This document shows positions 1 through 6,349 of a stretch of 12,880 nt of DNA, one piece after another (positions within the stretch are counted from its first letter, which is position 1; each line of letters opens with the position of its first letter). The stretch spans positions 1-12,880 of the forward strand of contig USRA01000056.1 of NCBI GenBank assembly GCA_900557035.1, read 5' to 3'. The position numbers were made by a program, and so were the translations under genes. This DNA is from an uncultured Prevotella sp. GTDB taxonomy: Bacteria; Bacteroidota; Bacteroidia; Bacteroidales; Bacteroidaceae. The notes under the pieces are model-generated. The model made no database searches and was not told where the DNA came from. It saw nothing but the letters and a program-made list of their open reading frames with translations.

Positions 1-38
1 TAATATAAGTTATTGATTTACAGACGATTAAATATTAA

Positions 39-158
39 TTTAACGCAGTATTGAAGGATAATAAATATGCCAAATACCTAATTGGGAATATAAAGGTGGA
101 TTTCATAGATAATGGATTAGAAGATGTAGAACTGGTGCTTGAAGCAGTGGAAACATAG
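39..158 (+). pseudogene. Possible 3' remnant of a gene (short open frame)
   Basis: This frame is open from just after a stop at 36-38 to TAG at 156-158. It has no ATG near its beginning. The translation has ordinary protein composition, including NAVLKDNKYAKYLIGN and a tail LEDVELVLEAVET. The minus-strand frame over the same bases gives a low-complexity serine/threonine run, as expected of an antisense shadow. A second open frame (4-51) runs into it with an offset, so this may be the frameshifted C-terminal end of a gene beginning left of the window. I do not recognise a family. It could also be chance. Confidence 0.25.
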
Positions 159-201
159 CTTTTTTGTTTTCTGGCGATAGATAATGAAGAATAGGATTTT
201 T

Positions 202-266
202 GGACGCACCAGTAAATCCAGTTTAGAATAACATCTATGCTTGACACAGGATTATGCTGGTGCTCC
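202..266. repeat. Imperfect inverted repeat downstream of the deiminase gene
   Basis: Left arm 202-219 (ggacgcaccagtaaatcc) and right arm 249-266 (ggattatgctggtgctcc) are near inverted copies. They share GCACCAG/CTGGTGC and AATCC/GGATT, with small offsets and a loop of about 29 nt. It sits just past the stop of the minus-strand deiminase gene. It could form a 3' stem-loop that ends or stabilises that operon transcript, but no T-run follows, so a classic intrinsic terminator is not supported. Confidence 0.35.
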
Positions 267-273
267 ATAATAA

Positions 274-1101
274 TTATTTTTTAATATTCCAAGTTATACA
301 ATTCAAGGCTCCGCCTTGTTTAATGATCTCTTCACTATCCAACTGGTAGATATTACATGATGGATAGTATGTTTTTATTTGCTCCATAGCTTGCTCATCC
401 TCTTCTATGTTGATAGCTGGCAGAACGATGTTGTTGCCAACTTGCAGGAAGTTGATGTATGCCCAATTTCGCTTATCTGCTCGCTGCACATGATAATGTA
501 GCTTCTCTATCCGAAAACGGGTGGCAAACCGTCGCTCGAATTCTTCTGCAAGTTCCTGGTCGTAATCAGCATAGTTGGTCATTAGAAGATGTGACTCGTC
601 TATTGGTTTCACTATTCCATCAGCATGTCCATATTTCTCATATTTATCCCATGGAAGCATGATGACCTCACAATGAAATAGATTCTCCAACTCATTCAAT
701 ACTTCAGCTTGCGGATATTGAGCGTTTTCATAAAAAACTTTCTCTGTCATGATGATGCAATCATGGGCTTTAACCACATTCCCGCCATCTATTATCAAAT
801 CGGTGGTTTGGATATTGGGTAGTTTCAAAGCATTGCACACGCTCTTTGTATCCGTGATATATTGCTTGTCTGATTCTTTCTTTGTGAGATAATCGGGATA
901 ATACTGATACTGCAGAAAATCCTCTTCGGCTAGTTGAATCGGCATGTAGTCACGACACCAGATATCGGCTGTGTTTGATAACAGAGTCATATTGATGTGG
1001 ACATTCTTCAGTAACTCTGAAAAACGGCTGAAGAATGCGGGATGAACCTTTGGAAGCCATTCTGAAACGAATACCTGATTCGTATCTTTATCTACTATCA
1101 T
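274..1101 (-). CDS. Agmatine deiminase / peptidylarginine deiminase family protein (short form)
   Basis: This 275-residue protein has the guanidino-hydrolase (PAD_porph-type) fold signature. Visible motifs, in order, are W-C-R-D-Y-M-P (48-54), where family members have R-D-x-G-P; D-G-G-N (105-108); G-H-A-D-G (158-162), carrying the catalytic-type His/Asp; and G-G-A-L-N-C (263-268), with the nucleophile Cys268 near the C-terminus. In the family this Cys attacks the guanidino carbon, for example of agmatine, giving N-carbamoylputrescine and ammonia. Usual length is about 340-370 residues, so this is a compact variant and its true substrate is uncertain. There is no signal peptide, so it is probably cytoplasmic. 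Its ATG overlaps the upstream gene's TGA (ATGA, 1098-1101), which implies translational coupling in an operon with the next two genes. It is last in the operon. Family assignment is strong; agmatine as substrate is inference. Confidence 0.85.
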   Translation of the reverse strand: MIVDKDTNQVFVSEWLPKVHPAFFSRFSELLKNVHINMTLLSNTADIWCRDYMPIQLAEEDFLQYQYYPDYLTKKESDKQYITDTKSVCNALKLPNIQTTDLIIDGGNVVKAHDCIIMTEKVFYENAQYPQAEVLNELENLFHCEVIMLPWDKYEKYGHADGIVKPIDESHLLMTNYADYDQELAEEFERRFATRFRIEKLHYHVQRADKRNWAYINFLQVGNNIVLPAINIEEDEQAMEQIKTYYPSCNIYQLDSEEIIKQGGALNCITWNIKK

Positions 1102-1784
1102 ATCTGTATCTTTTTAAATTGCCATGGCCGTGGGTCTTGGATATGCTTCTTGTCTTTTGTTAAGGTGAACCCTTTGCCGAGAAGTTCCTGATGCTCTTTT
1201 GCTTGCATCTTCTGCCCGTTTTCATCATATTTCGCCACGTTCTTGCGCACATCAGCTTCTACCTCTACCTTTTCTTCTCCATCAACCCATTTGATGGAGA
1301 AGCCATCAAAGATGGAGGCTTGCGAATAAAGCATATCATATAATAAGGAGGAACGACTGTCGGGTGGATTTCCATCTACAGAAAACTCACGTATCAGCAG
1401 GGATGCCCTGATGGCATCTTCTGGATGGGTGCCTTTCTCGAACGTGATGTCGATTCCTGAAACATGGTTGTGCAGGATGCCCAACTTGAAGATGCTCTTG
1501 GGAGAACCATTCTTGGGGTTGCGATGATATACGATGGGGTCTTTGATGCCACCCTCGGCCTCTTCGTGATAGTAGAACTCCACACACGTGGGTTGTACTG
1601 TTACCTGTTGGATACCAGTACTTACCAGGAAGTGACCGGCTAAAGCTATCTGAGCGATTTCCTTGAATTCAGAAGGGATGAATGGGGTGCCCTGATTTCC
1701 GAATGGGTGGTCTTCGTTCAGAATTTTTCTCCGTGTATCCTCACTCAAGGAAAATGATTCTAAAGTTTTTTTCAAGTTCTGCAT
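1098..1784 (-). CDS. Conserved hypothetical protein, possible remote alkyladenine-DNA-glycosylase fold
   Basis: This is a 228-residue soluble protein with no signal peptide or membrane segment. I do not recognise it with certainty. By eye, the middle has the order of elements of Mpg/AAG 3-methyladenine glycosylases. A-x-x-L-A-G-H-F-L-V (around 45-54) resembles the A-x-x-L-L-G-K-x-L-V start. V-E-F-Y (68-71) resembles the catalytic E-A-Y, and D-P-I-V-Y-H (82-87) resembles the conserved D-x-x-x-H. I-D-I-T-F followed by A-S-L-L-I-R (111-132) resembles the N-I-S...V-L-L-R strand pair. The charged tail (170-228) has no match I know. An A-rich purine tract (aaaggaaaag) precedes the ATG. It sits 51 bp after the sigma/macro fusion gene and overlaps the deiminase gene by 4 bp, so it is the middle gene of an operon. 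That it is a real gene is fairly certain; the function is a guess. Confidence 0.7.
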   Translation of the reverse strand: MQNLKKTLESFSLSEDTRRKILNEDHPFGNQGTPFIPSEFKEIAQIALAGHFLVSTGIQQVTVQPTCVEFYYHEEAEGGIKDPIVYHRNPKNGSPKSIFKLGILHNHVSGIDITFEKGTHPEDAIRASLLIREFSVDGNPPDSRSSLLYDMLYSQASIFDGFSIKWVDGEEKVEVEADVRKNVAKYDENGQKMQAKEHQELLGKGFTLTKDKKHIQDPRPWQFKKIQI

Positions 1785-1835
1785 GATCTTTTCCTTTTTC
1801 TTTCAAAACCTATATTTCACTCTTTCTTCAGAAAA

Positions 1836-3008
1836 TTACTCTATCACCTCCCAGAAACTCTCCGGCAAGCTGATGTTCTTCATCTTCTTTGCGCTCTTGA
1901 ACAATGGGGCGATGTCTTCGGCTTCGAAGCCGGCGATGCCGCAACCTATTGGGGTTACCAGGAAATGTAGCTCGGGATGCTGATGGGCAAAGATAATGAA
2001 TTCCTCCACGTATGGACGGATGGTTTCCACGCCGCCCTGCATTGTAGGGATGGCGTAACTCTGGCCCTGCAAGCCTACACCCTTGCCCATGACGGCACCG
2101 AAATGCAGGCGGGCAATGCGGGCAGCTCCACCACCATGCATGCCAGCCAGATTGCTACCAAACACAAAAATCTCGTTCTCTTTTAATGAATCAATCCAGC
2201 TAGGAGTGATTCTTCCCTTCTTCATATCTTCCATATTATTCTTATTATTAAATATGTTATTGCCATTATCTGCCGCTTCCTCGCAGCACATGCATTCTGC
2301 CATCATTCTCGGCATAGAACTCATGCTCGGCATCGACATCTTTGGAGCACTTGAAACAGATGTGTCTTCCTCTGCGAACGACAGATAGCTTCCGTATTCC
2401 GATGCGTCGAAGTATCTCTTGAAATAAGGAATCACCACATCGTGCATCATCTTCTGGCAACGCTGGGTGACGGCAGAATGGGATATGCCCAACTGGGCGG
2501 CTACGTCCTTGCCCCTGAATCCCTCTATATAGAGCATCTTCAGGATGATGCTGTTCTTGCTGTCTCTGCCATAATAGAAATTGCCGATATCTTCTATCGT
2601 CTGGTAAAGATCGTGCTCAAACTGGTTGTCGGTTACGTCAAACTGCATCTTGCGGCTTTCCTGCCGTGCTTCGAAACTCTCGAAGCGATGCTCCTTCACC
2701 ACCTCCTTCAGTTTATCCAGCAGCAGGAACCGGAAGCCGTTTACCATCCATGTTTTGAGCGACATGCTTGGCTTTCTATCTTCCAAAGGCTTGAAGTCGT
2801 GTTCGCAGAGATAGAGATAGTATTCGTGAGCCAGCGAGAAGAAATCCATACCTGGCTTGTGCTGCAGGTCATATCGCTTGTCGTAGATGCAATAAGCCAC
2901 CCGGCAGTATCCGTAGTAATACTCCCTTACTATTCTGGCATTGGCATCCTTGAAGCCCTGCAGAATCTCATCATCCGATAAACTTTCTAAATTCTTTTCT
3001 TTCTTCAT
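1836..3008 (-). CDS. Sigma-70-like protein fused to a macro-like (ADP-ribose-binding type) domain
   Basis: About 390 residues. The N-terminal 210 or so look like a divergent sigma-70 family protein: a region-2-like segment ending L-K-T-W-M-V-N-G-F-R-F-L-L-L-D-K-L-K (around 84-101), then a region-4-like helix-turn-helix G-K-D-V-A-A-Q-L-G-I-S-H-S-A-V-T-Q-R (165-182). A Met/Ser/Pro-rich then Asn-rich linker (216-265, including a C-x-C-C cluster) follows. The C-terminal 112 residues carry E-I-F-V-F-G-S-N-L-A-G-x-H-G-G-G-A-A and T-P-I-G-C-G-I-A-G-F, typical of stand-alone macro-like proteins of phages and Bacteroidales. Start choice: the frame opens at a TTG (3035), but the -7 promoter element lies at 3044-3051, leaving almost no leader, so I use ATG at 3006-3008. 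It is first gene of the operon and divergent from an ECF sigma gene. Whether it drives transcription or only binds DNA is unknown. Confidence 0.8.
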   Translation of the reverse strand: MKKEKNLESLSDDEILQGFKDANARIVREYYYGYCRVAYCIYDKRYDLQHKPGMDFFSLAHEYYLYLCEHDFKPLEDRKPSMSLKTWMVNGFRFLLLDKLKEVVKEHRFESFEARQESRKMQFDVTDNQFEHDLYQTIEDIGNFYYGRDSKNSIILKMLYIEGFRGKDVAAQLGISHSAVTQRCQKMMHDVVIPYFKRYFDASEYGSYLSFAEEDTSVSSAPKMSMPSMSSMPRMMAECMCCEEAADNGNNIFNNKNNMEDMKKGRITPSWIDSLKENEIFVFGSNLAGMHGGGAARIARLHFGAVMGKGVGLQGQSYAIPTMQGGVETIRPYVEEFIIFAHQHPELHFLVTPIGCGIAGFEAEDIAPLFKSAKKMKNISLPESFWEVIE

Positions 3009-3043
3009 ATCGATATATCTTTTTGATATCCGCAATTCGATTG

Positions 3044-3051
3044 CAAATATA
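3044..3051 (-). promoter_or_regulatory. Bacteroidetes-type -7 element for the sigma/macro operon
   Basis: On the minus strand this reads TATATTTG, an exact TAnnTTTG. It predicts transcription starting a few bases beyond 3044 and a leader of roughly 30 nt before the ATG at 3008. No clear TTTG was found at the expected upstream distance, so strength is uncertain. Confidence 0.55.
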
Positions 3052-3224
3052 TACTTTTTCTTTGAGAAACCGGAGGAATAGCTCTTTTTTTTCTATTCTC
3101 TATGATATTAAAAGAGAAAAGAGAAGGAAAAATTAAGCTGGTATCGAAAAAAAAGTATCCCGCCTTTTTACTTTTCCCATTTTGAATGGTCATATAATCG
3201 TAACGTTCAAGAAATAAAACGAAT

Positions 3225-3764
3225 ATGAGTATAAACGACAATGGCATTATGGAAGCGCTGAAGGAAAATCCACAGAACGGATTTCGGATGCTGATGGCGA
3301 AATATCAGGAAAACGTATATTGGCATATTCGCCGACTGGTAGTTTCGCACGATGATGCACAGGATGCCTCGCAGGAAACCTTCGTGAGAATCTATCGCTC
3401 GTTCGGCAACTATCGGGGCGATTGCTCTCTGAGAAGCTGGATTTATCGCATAGCCACTAATGAGGCTCTTAGGATTATCAGCAAACGGAGACAGGAAGTT
3501 GTCTCCATTGAATCGGAAACCACAGGTGTCAACCTGATTCAAGGCGATGATTATATCGACTTCGATGATAAGGTGGCGGTGAAACTGCAGAAGGCGATTC
3601 TCTCGCTGCCGCCAAAGCAGCAGCTGGCATTCAATCTTCGGTATTACGATGAACTCGGGTTCGACGAAATAGCGAAGGTTGCGGATTCCACGCCAACCAG
3701 TATCAAGGCAAGCTATCATGTTGCCAAAGAGAAAATTATCAAGTACATGAATTCGAACGATTAA
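3225..3764 (+). CDS. ECF-type RNA polymerase sigma factor
   Basis: A 179-residue protein with the two-domain ECF layout. Region 2 spans about 20-88, with D-D-A-Q-D-A-S-Q-E-T-F-V-R-I-Y-R (43-58) and C-S-L-R-S-W-I-Y-R-I-A-T-N-E-A (67-81), which contact core polymerase and the -10 DNA. Region 4 spans about 120-173, with L-S-L-P-P-K-Q-Q-L-A-F-N-L-R-Y-Y (127-141) and a helix-turn-helix around F-D-E-I-A (146-150) to Y-H-V-A-K-E-K (164-170). It is followed 35 bp later by a one-pass anti-sigma-like gene and then a secreted Spy-like gene, a standard envelope-stress arrangement. No TAnnTTTG sequence precedes it at a plausible distance, which would fit an ECF-type autoregulated promoter, but that is inference. 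An alternative ATG lies at 3249. Confidence 0.92.
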   Translation: MSINDNGIMEALKENPQNGFRMLMAKYQENVYWHIRRLVVSHDDAQDASQETFVRIYRSFGNYRGDCSLRSWIYRIATNEALRIISKRRQEVVSIESETTGVNLIQGDDYIDFDDKVAVKLQKAILSLPPKQQLAFNLRYYDELGFDEIAKVADSTPTSIKASYHVAKEKIIKYMNSND

Positions 3765-3799
3765 GTGAGAGTTCTGTGAGTTTTTAATGGTTATTCAAA

Positions 3800-4201
3800 A
3801 TGGAAAAGAATATGGATACAAATTTTGATTTCAATAAAACCGGGAAATTCAACTTCGACCAGGTGGGTAAGCGGATGCCTTACTCAACGCCAGAAGGATT
3901 CTTCAAGGAGATGGAAGCCAATATCCTGGAACAGGTGAAGGATAACAAACCGAAACCTGTCGGGATACAGCCGAAGAAACGACCTCTGATGAAGGTGATA
4001 TGGGCGGCTGCAATGGCAGTGGCAGCATCGGTGGCAGTACTCCTGATACTCCACATCGATTTCGCTGCGCCTCATTCTTCTCTGCCATCTCAGGCAGATA
4101 ATGAGATGCAAGCGGTAGATCAGGCTTTCGCTCAGTTATCTCCTGCTGATCAGGCTTATTTGCTCAATGTTTATCAGGAGGATGTCTTTCTTGATGAATA
4201 A
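3800..4201 (+). CDS. Putative one-pass membrane anti-sigma factor
   Basis: 133 residues. The cytoplasmic N-terminal half carries M-P-Y-S-T-P-E-G-F-F (26-35), the P-E-G-(Y/F)-F motif seen in Bacteroidales proteins encoded just after ECF sigma genes. A basic K-K-R-P-L-M-K patch precedes one membrane helix at about 66-85 (I-W-A-A-A-M-A-V-A-A-S-V-A-V-L-L-I-L). The short periplasmic tail has acidic residues and ends Y-Q-E-D-V-F-L-D-E. There is no ZAS-type H-x-x-x-C-x-x-C zinc motif. Genetic position and topology suggest it holds the sigma factor at the membrane until an envelope signal arrives. The pairing is inferred from context. An in-frame ATG at 3812 is an alternative start. Confidence 0.75.
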   Translation: MEKNMDTNFDFNKTGKFNFDQVGKRMPYSTPEGFFKEMEANILEQVKDNKPKPVGIQPKKRPLMKVIWAAAMAVAASVAVLLILHIDFAAPHSSLPSQADNEMQAVDQAFAQLSPADQAYLLNVYQEDVFLDE

Positions 4202-4255
4202 ACGGATTCAAGAATATAATTAATAGATTCTATAATATATAAATTAAGGTGAATT

Positions 4256-4756
4256 ATGAAAAAGATTTTAGGTATTTTGATGATGGTTGTCGCAATGATG
4301 ACCGTTTCTACAAGTGTATGTGCACAGGCGCCTAATCAGAAGCAGCGCCTCTCTCGTGAACAGTTGGCTGAAAAGCAGGCACAATATATTGCTCACGATT
4401 TGGGTCTTGATGACAAGACCAGTTCTAAATTTATCGACACCTATACCCAGTTCCAGAAAGAGGTTTGGGCATTAGGACCTCGTCCTCATCACAAGAAGGG
4501 GGAAATGAAATCCGATGCTCAGACAGAGCAGGAGATTAAGCAGCGTTTTGAGATGAGCGAGAAGATTCTCAACATCCGCCAGAAATACTACAAGAAGTAT
4601 TCTCAGTTCCTGACACAGCAGCAGATTCAGCGGGTTTATGAGATAGAGCGACAGATGAGAAAACGATTTGCTCAGAAAGGTCCGCGCAAGAGGGGCAATC
4701 ACGCAGGTAAACCAAAACCTGGAAGATTTCAGGGACAGCCAATGCAGAATAAGTAG
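4256..4756 (+). CDS. Secreted Spy/CpxP-like periplasmic protein
   Basis: 166 residues. It has an N-terminal signal peptide: M-K-K, a hydrophobic core to about 18, and cleavage near V-C-A-Q-A, residues 21-25. Cys22 lacks a good lipobox because Val precedes it, so a lipoprotein is unlikely. The mature protein is predicted to be almost wholly helical and very polar, with L-T-Q-Q-Q (119-123) matching the L-T-x-x-Q motif of Spy/CpxP proteins. It ends in a strongly basic Gly/Pro/Lys-rich tail (about 135-166). Known Spy and CpxP are periplasmic chaperones or stress dampeners. Here the gene is third after an ECF sigma and an anti-sigma gene and is followed by a strong terminator, so it is plausibly both target and feedback element of that sigma. 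Family is inferred from pattern, not from a search. Confidence 0.75.
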   Translation: MKKILGILMMVVAMMTVSTSVCAQAPNQKQRLSREQLAEKQAQYIAHDLGLDDKTSSKFIDTYTQFQKEVWALGPRPHHKKGEMKSDAQTEQEIKQRFEMSEKILNIRQKYYKKYSQFLTQQQIQRVYEIERQMRKRFAQKGPRKRGNHAGKPKPGRFQGQPMQNK

Positions 4757-4835
4757 TTCTCCTATAGAGAATTTCTTGCGAAATACGATGTTAGTTTAAA
4801 AAATTACTTTCTATAATATCAGATATATGCGAATG

Positions 4836-4873
4836 GCGGTTGGTGCAGAGATTGCATCAACCGCTTTTTTTTT
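4836..4873 (+). terminator. Intrinsic terminator of the ECF sigma operon
   Basis: A 12-bp stem, gcggttggtgca (4836-4847) with tgcatcaaccgc (4853-4864), contains one G-T pair and a 5-nt loop. Nine Ts follow (4865-4873). The T-run overlaps the stop codon of the convergent DUF3810 gene. Confidence 0.93.
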
Positions 4874-6056
4874 ATTTCCTGCCTTGCTCATCTTTTCCTT
4901 GAGTATTCTTTTTTTCTTCCCAAGCCAGAATCAAGCCGATGACGCCTGAATAGCTCTTCCTGCCTTCTGCCACATGGTTGCCCCTGAGGTAGAGTTCGAA
5001 GATGAAATCCTGGGCGGCATCCAATGCCTTGCATCGCTTGCTGAACCAGTAACGGCGGTCGTTTCTTGCCCGCTGGATAATCTCGGGACGGATATGTTTC
5101 AGGAATCTTTCTCCCTCCTTTTCGCCGAGAATATCGAAAACATTGTTCAGTACGTGGAAGAAAATGTGGTAATAGCCGCTGAACCTCACCAGCTTATCTG
5201 CCGATACTGTGCACACGATGTAACTGTAGAAATTCGCCTCACCCTCGTTGGCTACACCCAGAAAGTGAGCAAACTCGTGGGCATAGGTGGCAGGATAATC
5301 GTGGGGAAGAATATCTCCATTAAGCGTGAACTCACAGAAGAAAGGCCCCATGCTTCCGGTAACGCCCGACATCGAACTGAGGGGTGTGAATAGCATCGTC
5401 TTGGCATGAGGATGCTGGTTGAAAGGTGCATTGATACCCTCCTTATAACCTATTTTATTATATTCCTTCAGAATCGCATCCCGCACCCGATTTTTCAAAC
5501 CATCATCTGCGATGCTATCAGAGAAAATGCTACTCCCGGCAATATCAGAAGAAATGCTTAAAGCGTTGAGGCTGTCGGCATATTGATAGGCGAATGCCTT
5601 GAATTTAGCTTCGCTTACTTCCACCGGCTTCATTCCTATTCTGTCATAGATATTCGGCTGGGAGTAGTTTAATCCCCAGGCGATGTAGAACCAGGCATAT
5701 ACCCAAAGCAGGTATTCTGCCACTCTTCCGAATACAACCTTCTTCTTGGGATAACAGCCTCTCTTCGCTGCCAGGAAGAAGTATCGCCTGGCAAGCTTCT
5801 TTCTCAATCCTATCTCATAGATGGGATAGAAGATAACCCAGGCAATGCTGAGAGCGATGAAAATATCGCCTACGGCAAAAGGAAAAAATCCTGAGATGGG
5901 AGAGAGGAGTGTGCCGATAATCGGATAGATACGGGTGGTGTAGATGAATCCCCATAGAGGAATCATTTTGGCAAGAGTAACGAGGAGGAGCAGTACCAGC
6001 AATAACCAGTGGCGCCACTTTACCCGATTGAGTCGAAATGTATGCAGTATCTTCAT
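4872..6056 (-). CDS. DUF3810 family membrane protein with an HExxH metallopeptidase-like motif
   Basis: 394 residues from the chosen ATG. There are three membrane segments: about 16-36, 55-81 (with the loop around S-P-I-S-G-F-F-P-F-A-V-G-D) and 112-130. A large C-terminal domain carries Y-A-H-E-F-A-H (258-264) followed by N-E-G-E-A-N-F (270-276). H-E-x-x-H plus a downstream Glu is the zincin arrangement, and this block is typical of DUF3810 proteins, which have no firmly established activity that I know of. Start choice: the frame opens 31 codons earlier (6149), but a -7 element TATTTTTG lies inside that stretch at 6106-6113. The ATG at 6054-6056, followed by K-I-L-H, is therefore the likely start. 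It is transcribed alone, divergently from the microprotein gene. Confidence 0.88.
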   Translation of the reverse strand: MKILHTFRLNRVKWRHWLLLVLLLLVTLAKMIPLWGFIYTTRIYPIIGTLLSPISGFFPFAVGDIFIALSIAWVIFYPIYEIGLRKKLARRYFFLAAKRGCYPKKKVVFGRVAEYLLWVYAWFYIAWGLNYSQPNIYDRIGMKPVEVSEAKFKAFAYQYADSLNALSISSDIAGSSIFSDSIADDGLKNRVRDAILKEYNKIGYKEGINAPFNQHPHAKTMLFTPLSSMSGVTGSMGPFFCEFTLNGDILPHDYPATYAHEFAHFLGVANEGEANFYSYIVCTVSADKLVRFSGYYHIFFHVLNNVFDILGEKEGERFLKHIRPEIIQRARNDRRYWFSKRCKALDAAQDFIFELYLRGNHVAEGRKSYSGVIGLILAWEEKKNTQGKDEQGRK

Positions 6057-6105
6057 ATTCTTTATTCTAATTGTTCTTAATGTTGCCAAATATGGCTTTC
6101 TGGTG

Positions 6106-6113
6106 CAAAAATA
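6106..6113 (-). promoter_or_regulatory. -7 promoter element of the DUF3810 gene
   Basis: The minus strand reads TATTTTTG, an exact TAnnTTTG, about 50 nt before the ATG at 6056. It decides the start codon, because the longer reading frame would begin upstream of the promoter. No good TTTG was seen further upstream. Confidence 0.6.
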
Positions 6114-6131
6114 CAAAAGTTTTCTGAATAG

Positions 6132-6165
6132 TTGACAGCATCGATTCATTTTTTTGCTATTTTTG
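6132..6165 (+). promoter_or_regulatory. Promoter of the microprotein gene
   Basis: The -7 element TATTTTTG is at 6158-6165. A TTG at 6132-6134 lies 23 nt upstream, slightly more than the usual 19-21 nt, so the upstream box is weak or absent. Predicted start is near 6171, giving a leader of about 50 nt before the ATG at 6221. Confidence 0.6.
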
Positions 6166-6220
6166 CATATACAAAAGATAGAAACGAATTTATTGACTTT
6201 AAGTAATAGGAGGGGCTATC

Positions 6221-6325
6221 ATGAAACAGACACAGGAAAAATTCGAGGCTATGAACCTAGAGTATGAGAACCTCTATAATGAGGAAGATGACCGCAGAGA
6301 TTATAATTCTGTTTGGTACAGTTAG
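6221..6325 (+). CDS. Small acidic protein of 34 residues, unknown function
   Basis: The ORF begins ATG at 6221 and ends TAG at 6323-6325. It is preceded by an excellent Shine-Dalgarno (aggagggg, 6208-6215) 5 nt from the ATG, unusual in a genome where most genes have none. The protein starts M-K-Q-T-Q-E-K-F-E, is rich in Glu/Asp (net charge about -5) and ends Y-N-S-V-W-Y-S with several aromatic residues. There is no signal peptide or membrane helix. It is likely helical in its first two thirds. It has its own upstream TAnnTTTG element and is followed by a hairpin, so it appears to be a complete single-gene unit between DUF3810 and the M15 peptidase. I do not recognise a family. A leader peptide is less likely because no gene follows on this strand. 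Confidence 0.65.
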   Translation: MKQTQEKFEAMNLEYENLYNEEDDRRDYNSVWYS

Positions 6326-6349
6326 GTAATTGAGTGCAGTTAGACAATA

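Noticed and set aside
35..268. 77-codon minus-strand ORF beside the deiminase gene
   Set aside because: Its Ser/Thr run is what the reverse strand of the Glu/Val-rich plus frame gives. It has no ribosome site or recognisable domain.
2268..2290. Possible separate start of the macro-like domain as its own gene
   Set aside because: Met residues exist in the linker, but there is no stop, ribosome site or promoter element before them. The frame is continuous, so a fusion is the simpler reading.
2442..2981. 179-codon plus-strand ORF
   Set aside because: It lies wholly antisense to the sigma-like half of the fusion gene, whose helix-turn-helix is clear.
3096..3118. Inverted repeat ttctct...agagaa in the divergent intergenic region
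   Set aside because: The arms are only 6 bp within a purine/pyrimidine-rich AT tract. This is too weak to call an operator or terminator.
3165..3224. Housekeeping promoter before the ECF sigma gene
   Set aside because: TTTG occurs at 3181-3184, but no TAnnTTTG follows at the right distance. I did not call a promoter.
3207..3719. 170-codon minus-strand ORF
   Set aside because: It is antisense to the ECF sigma gene, which has all family motifs.
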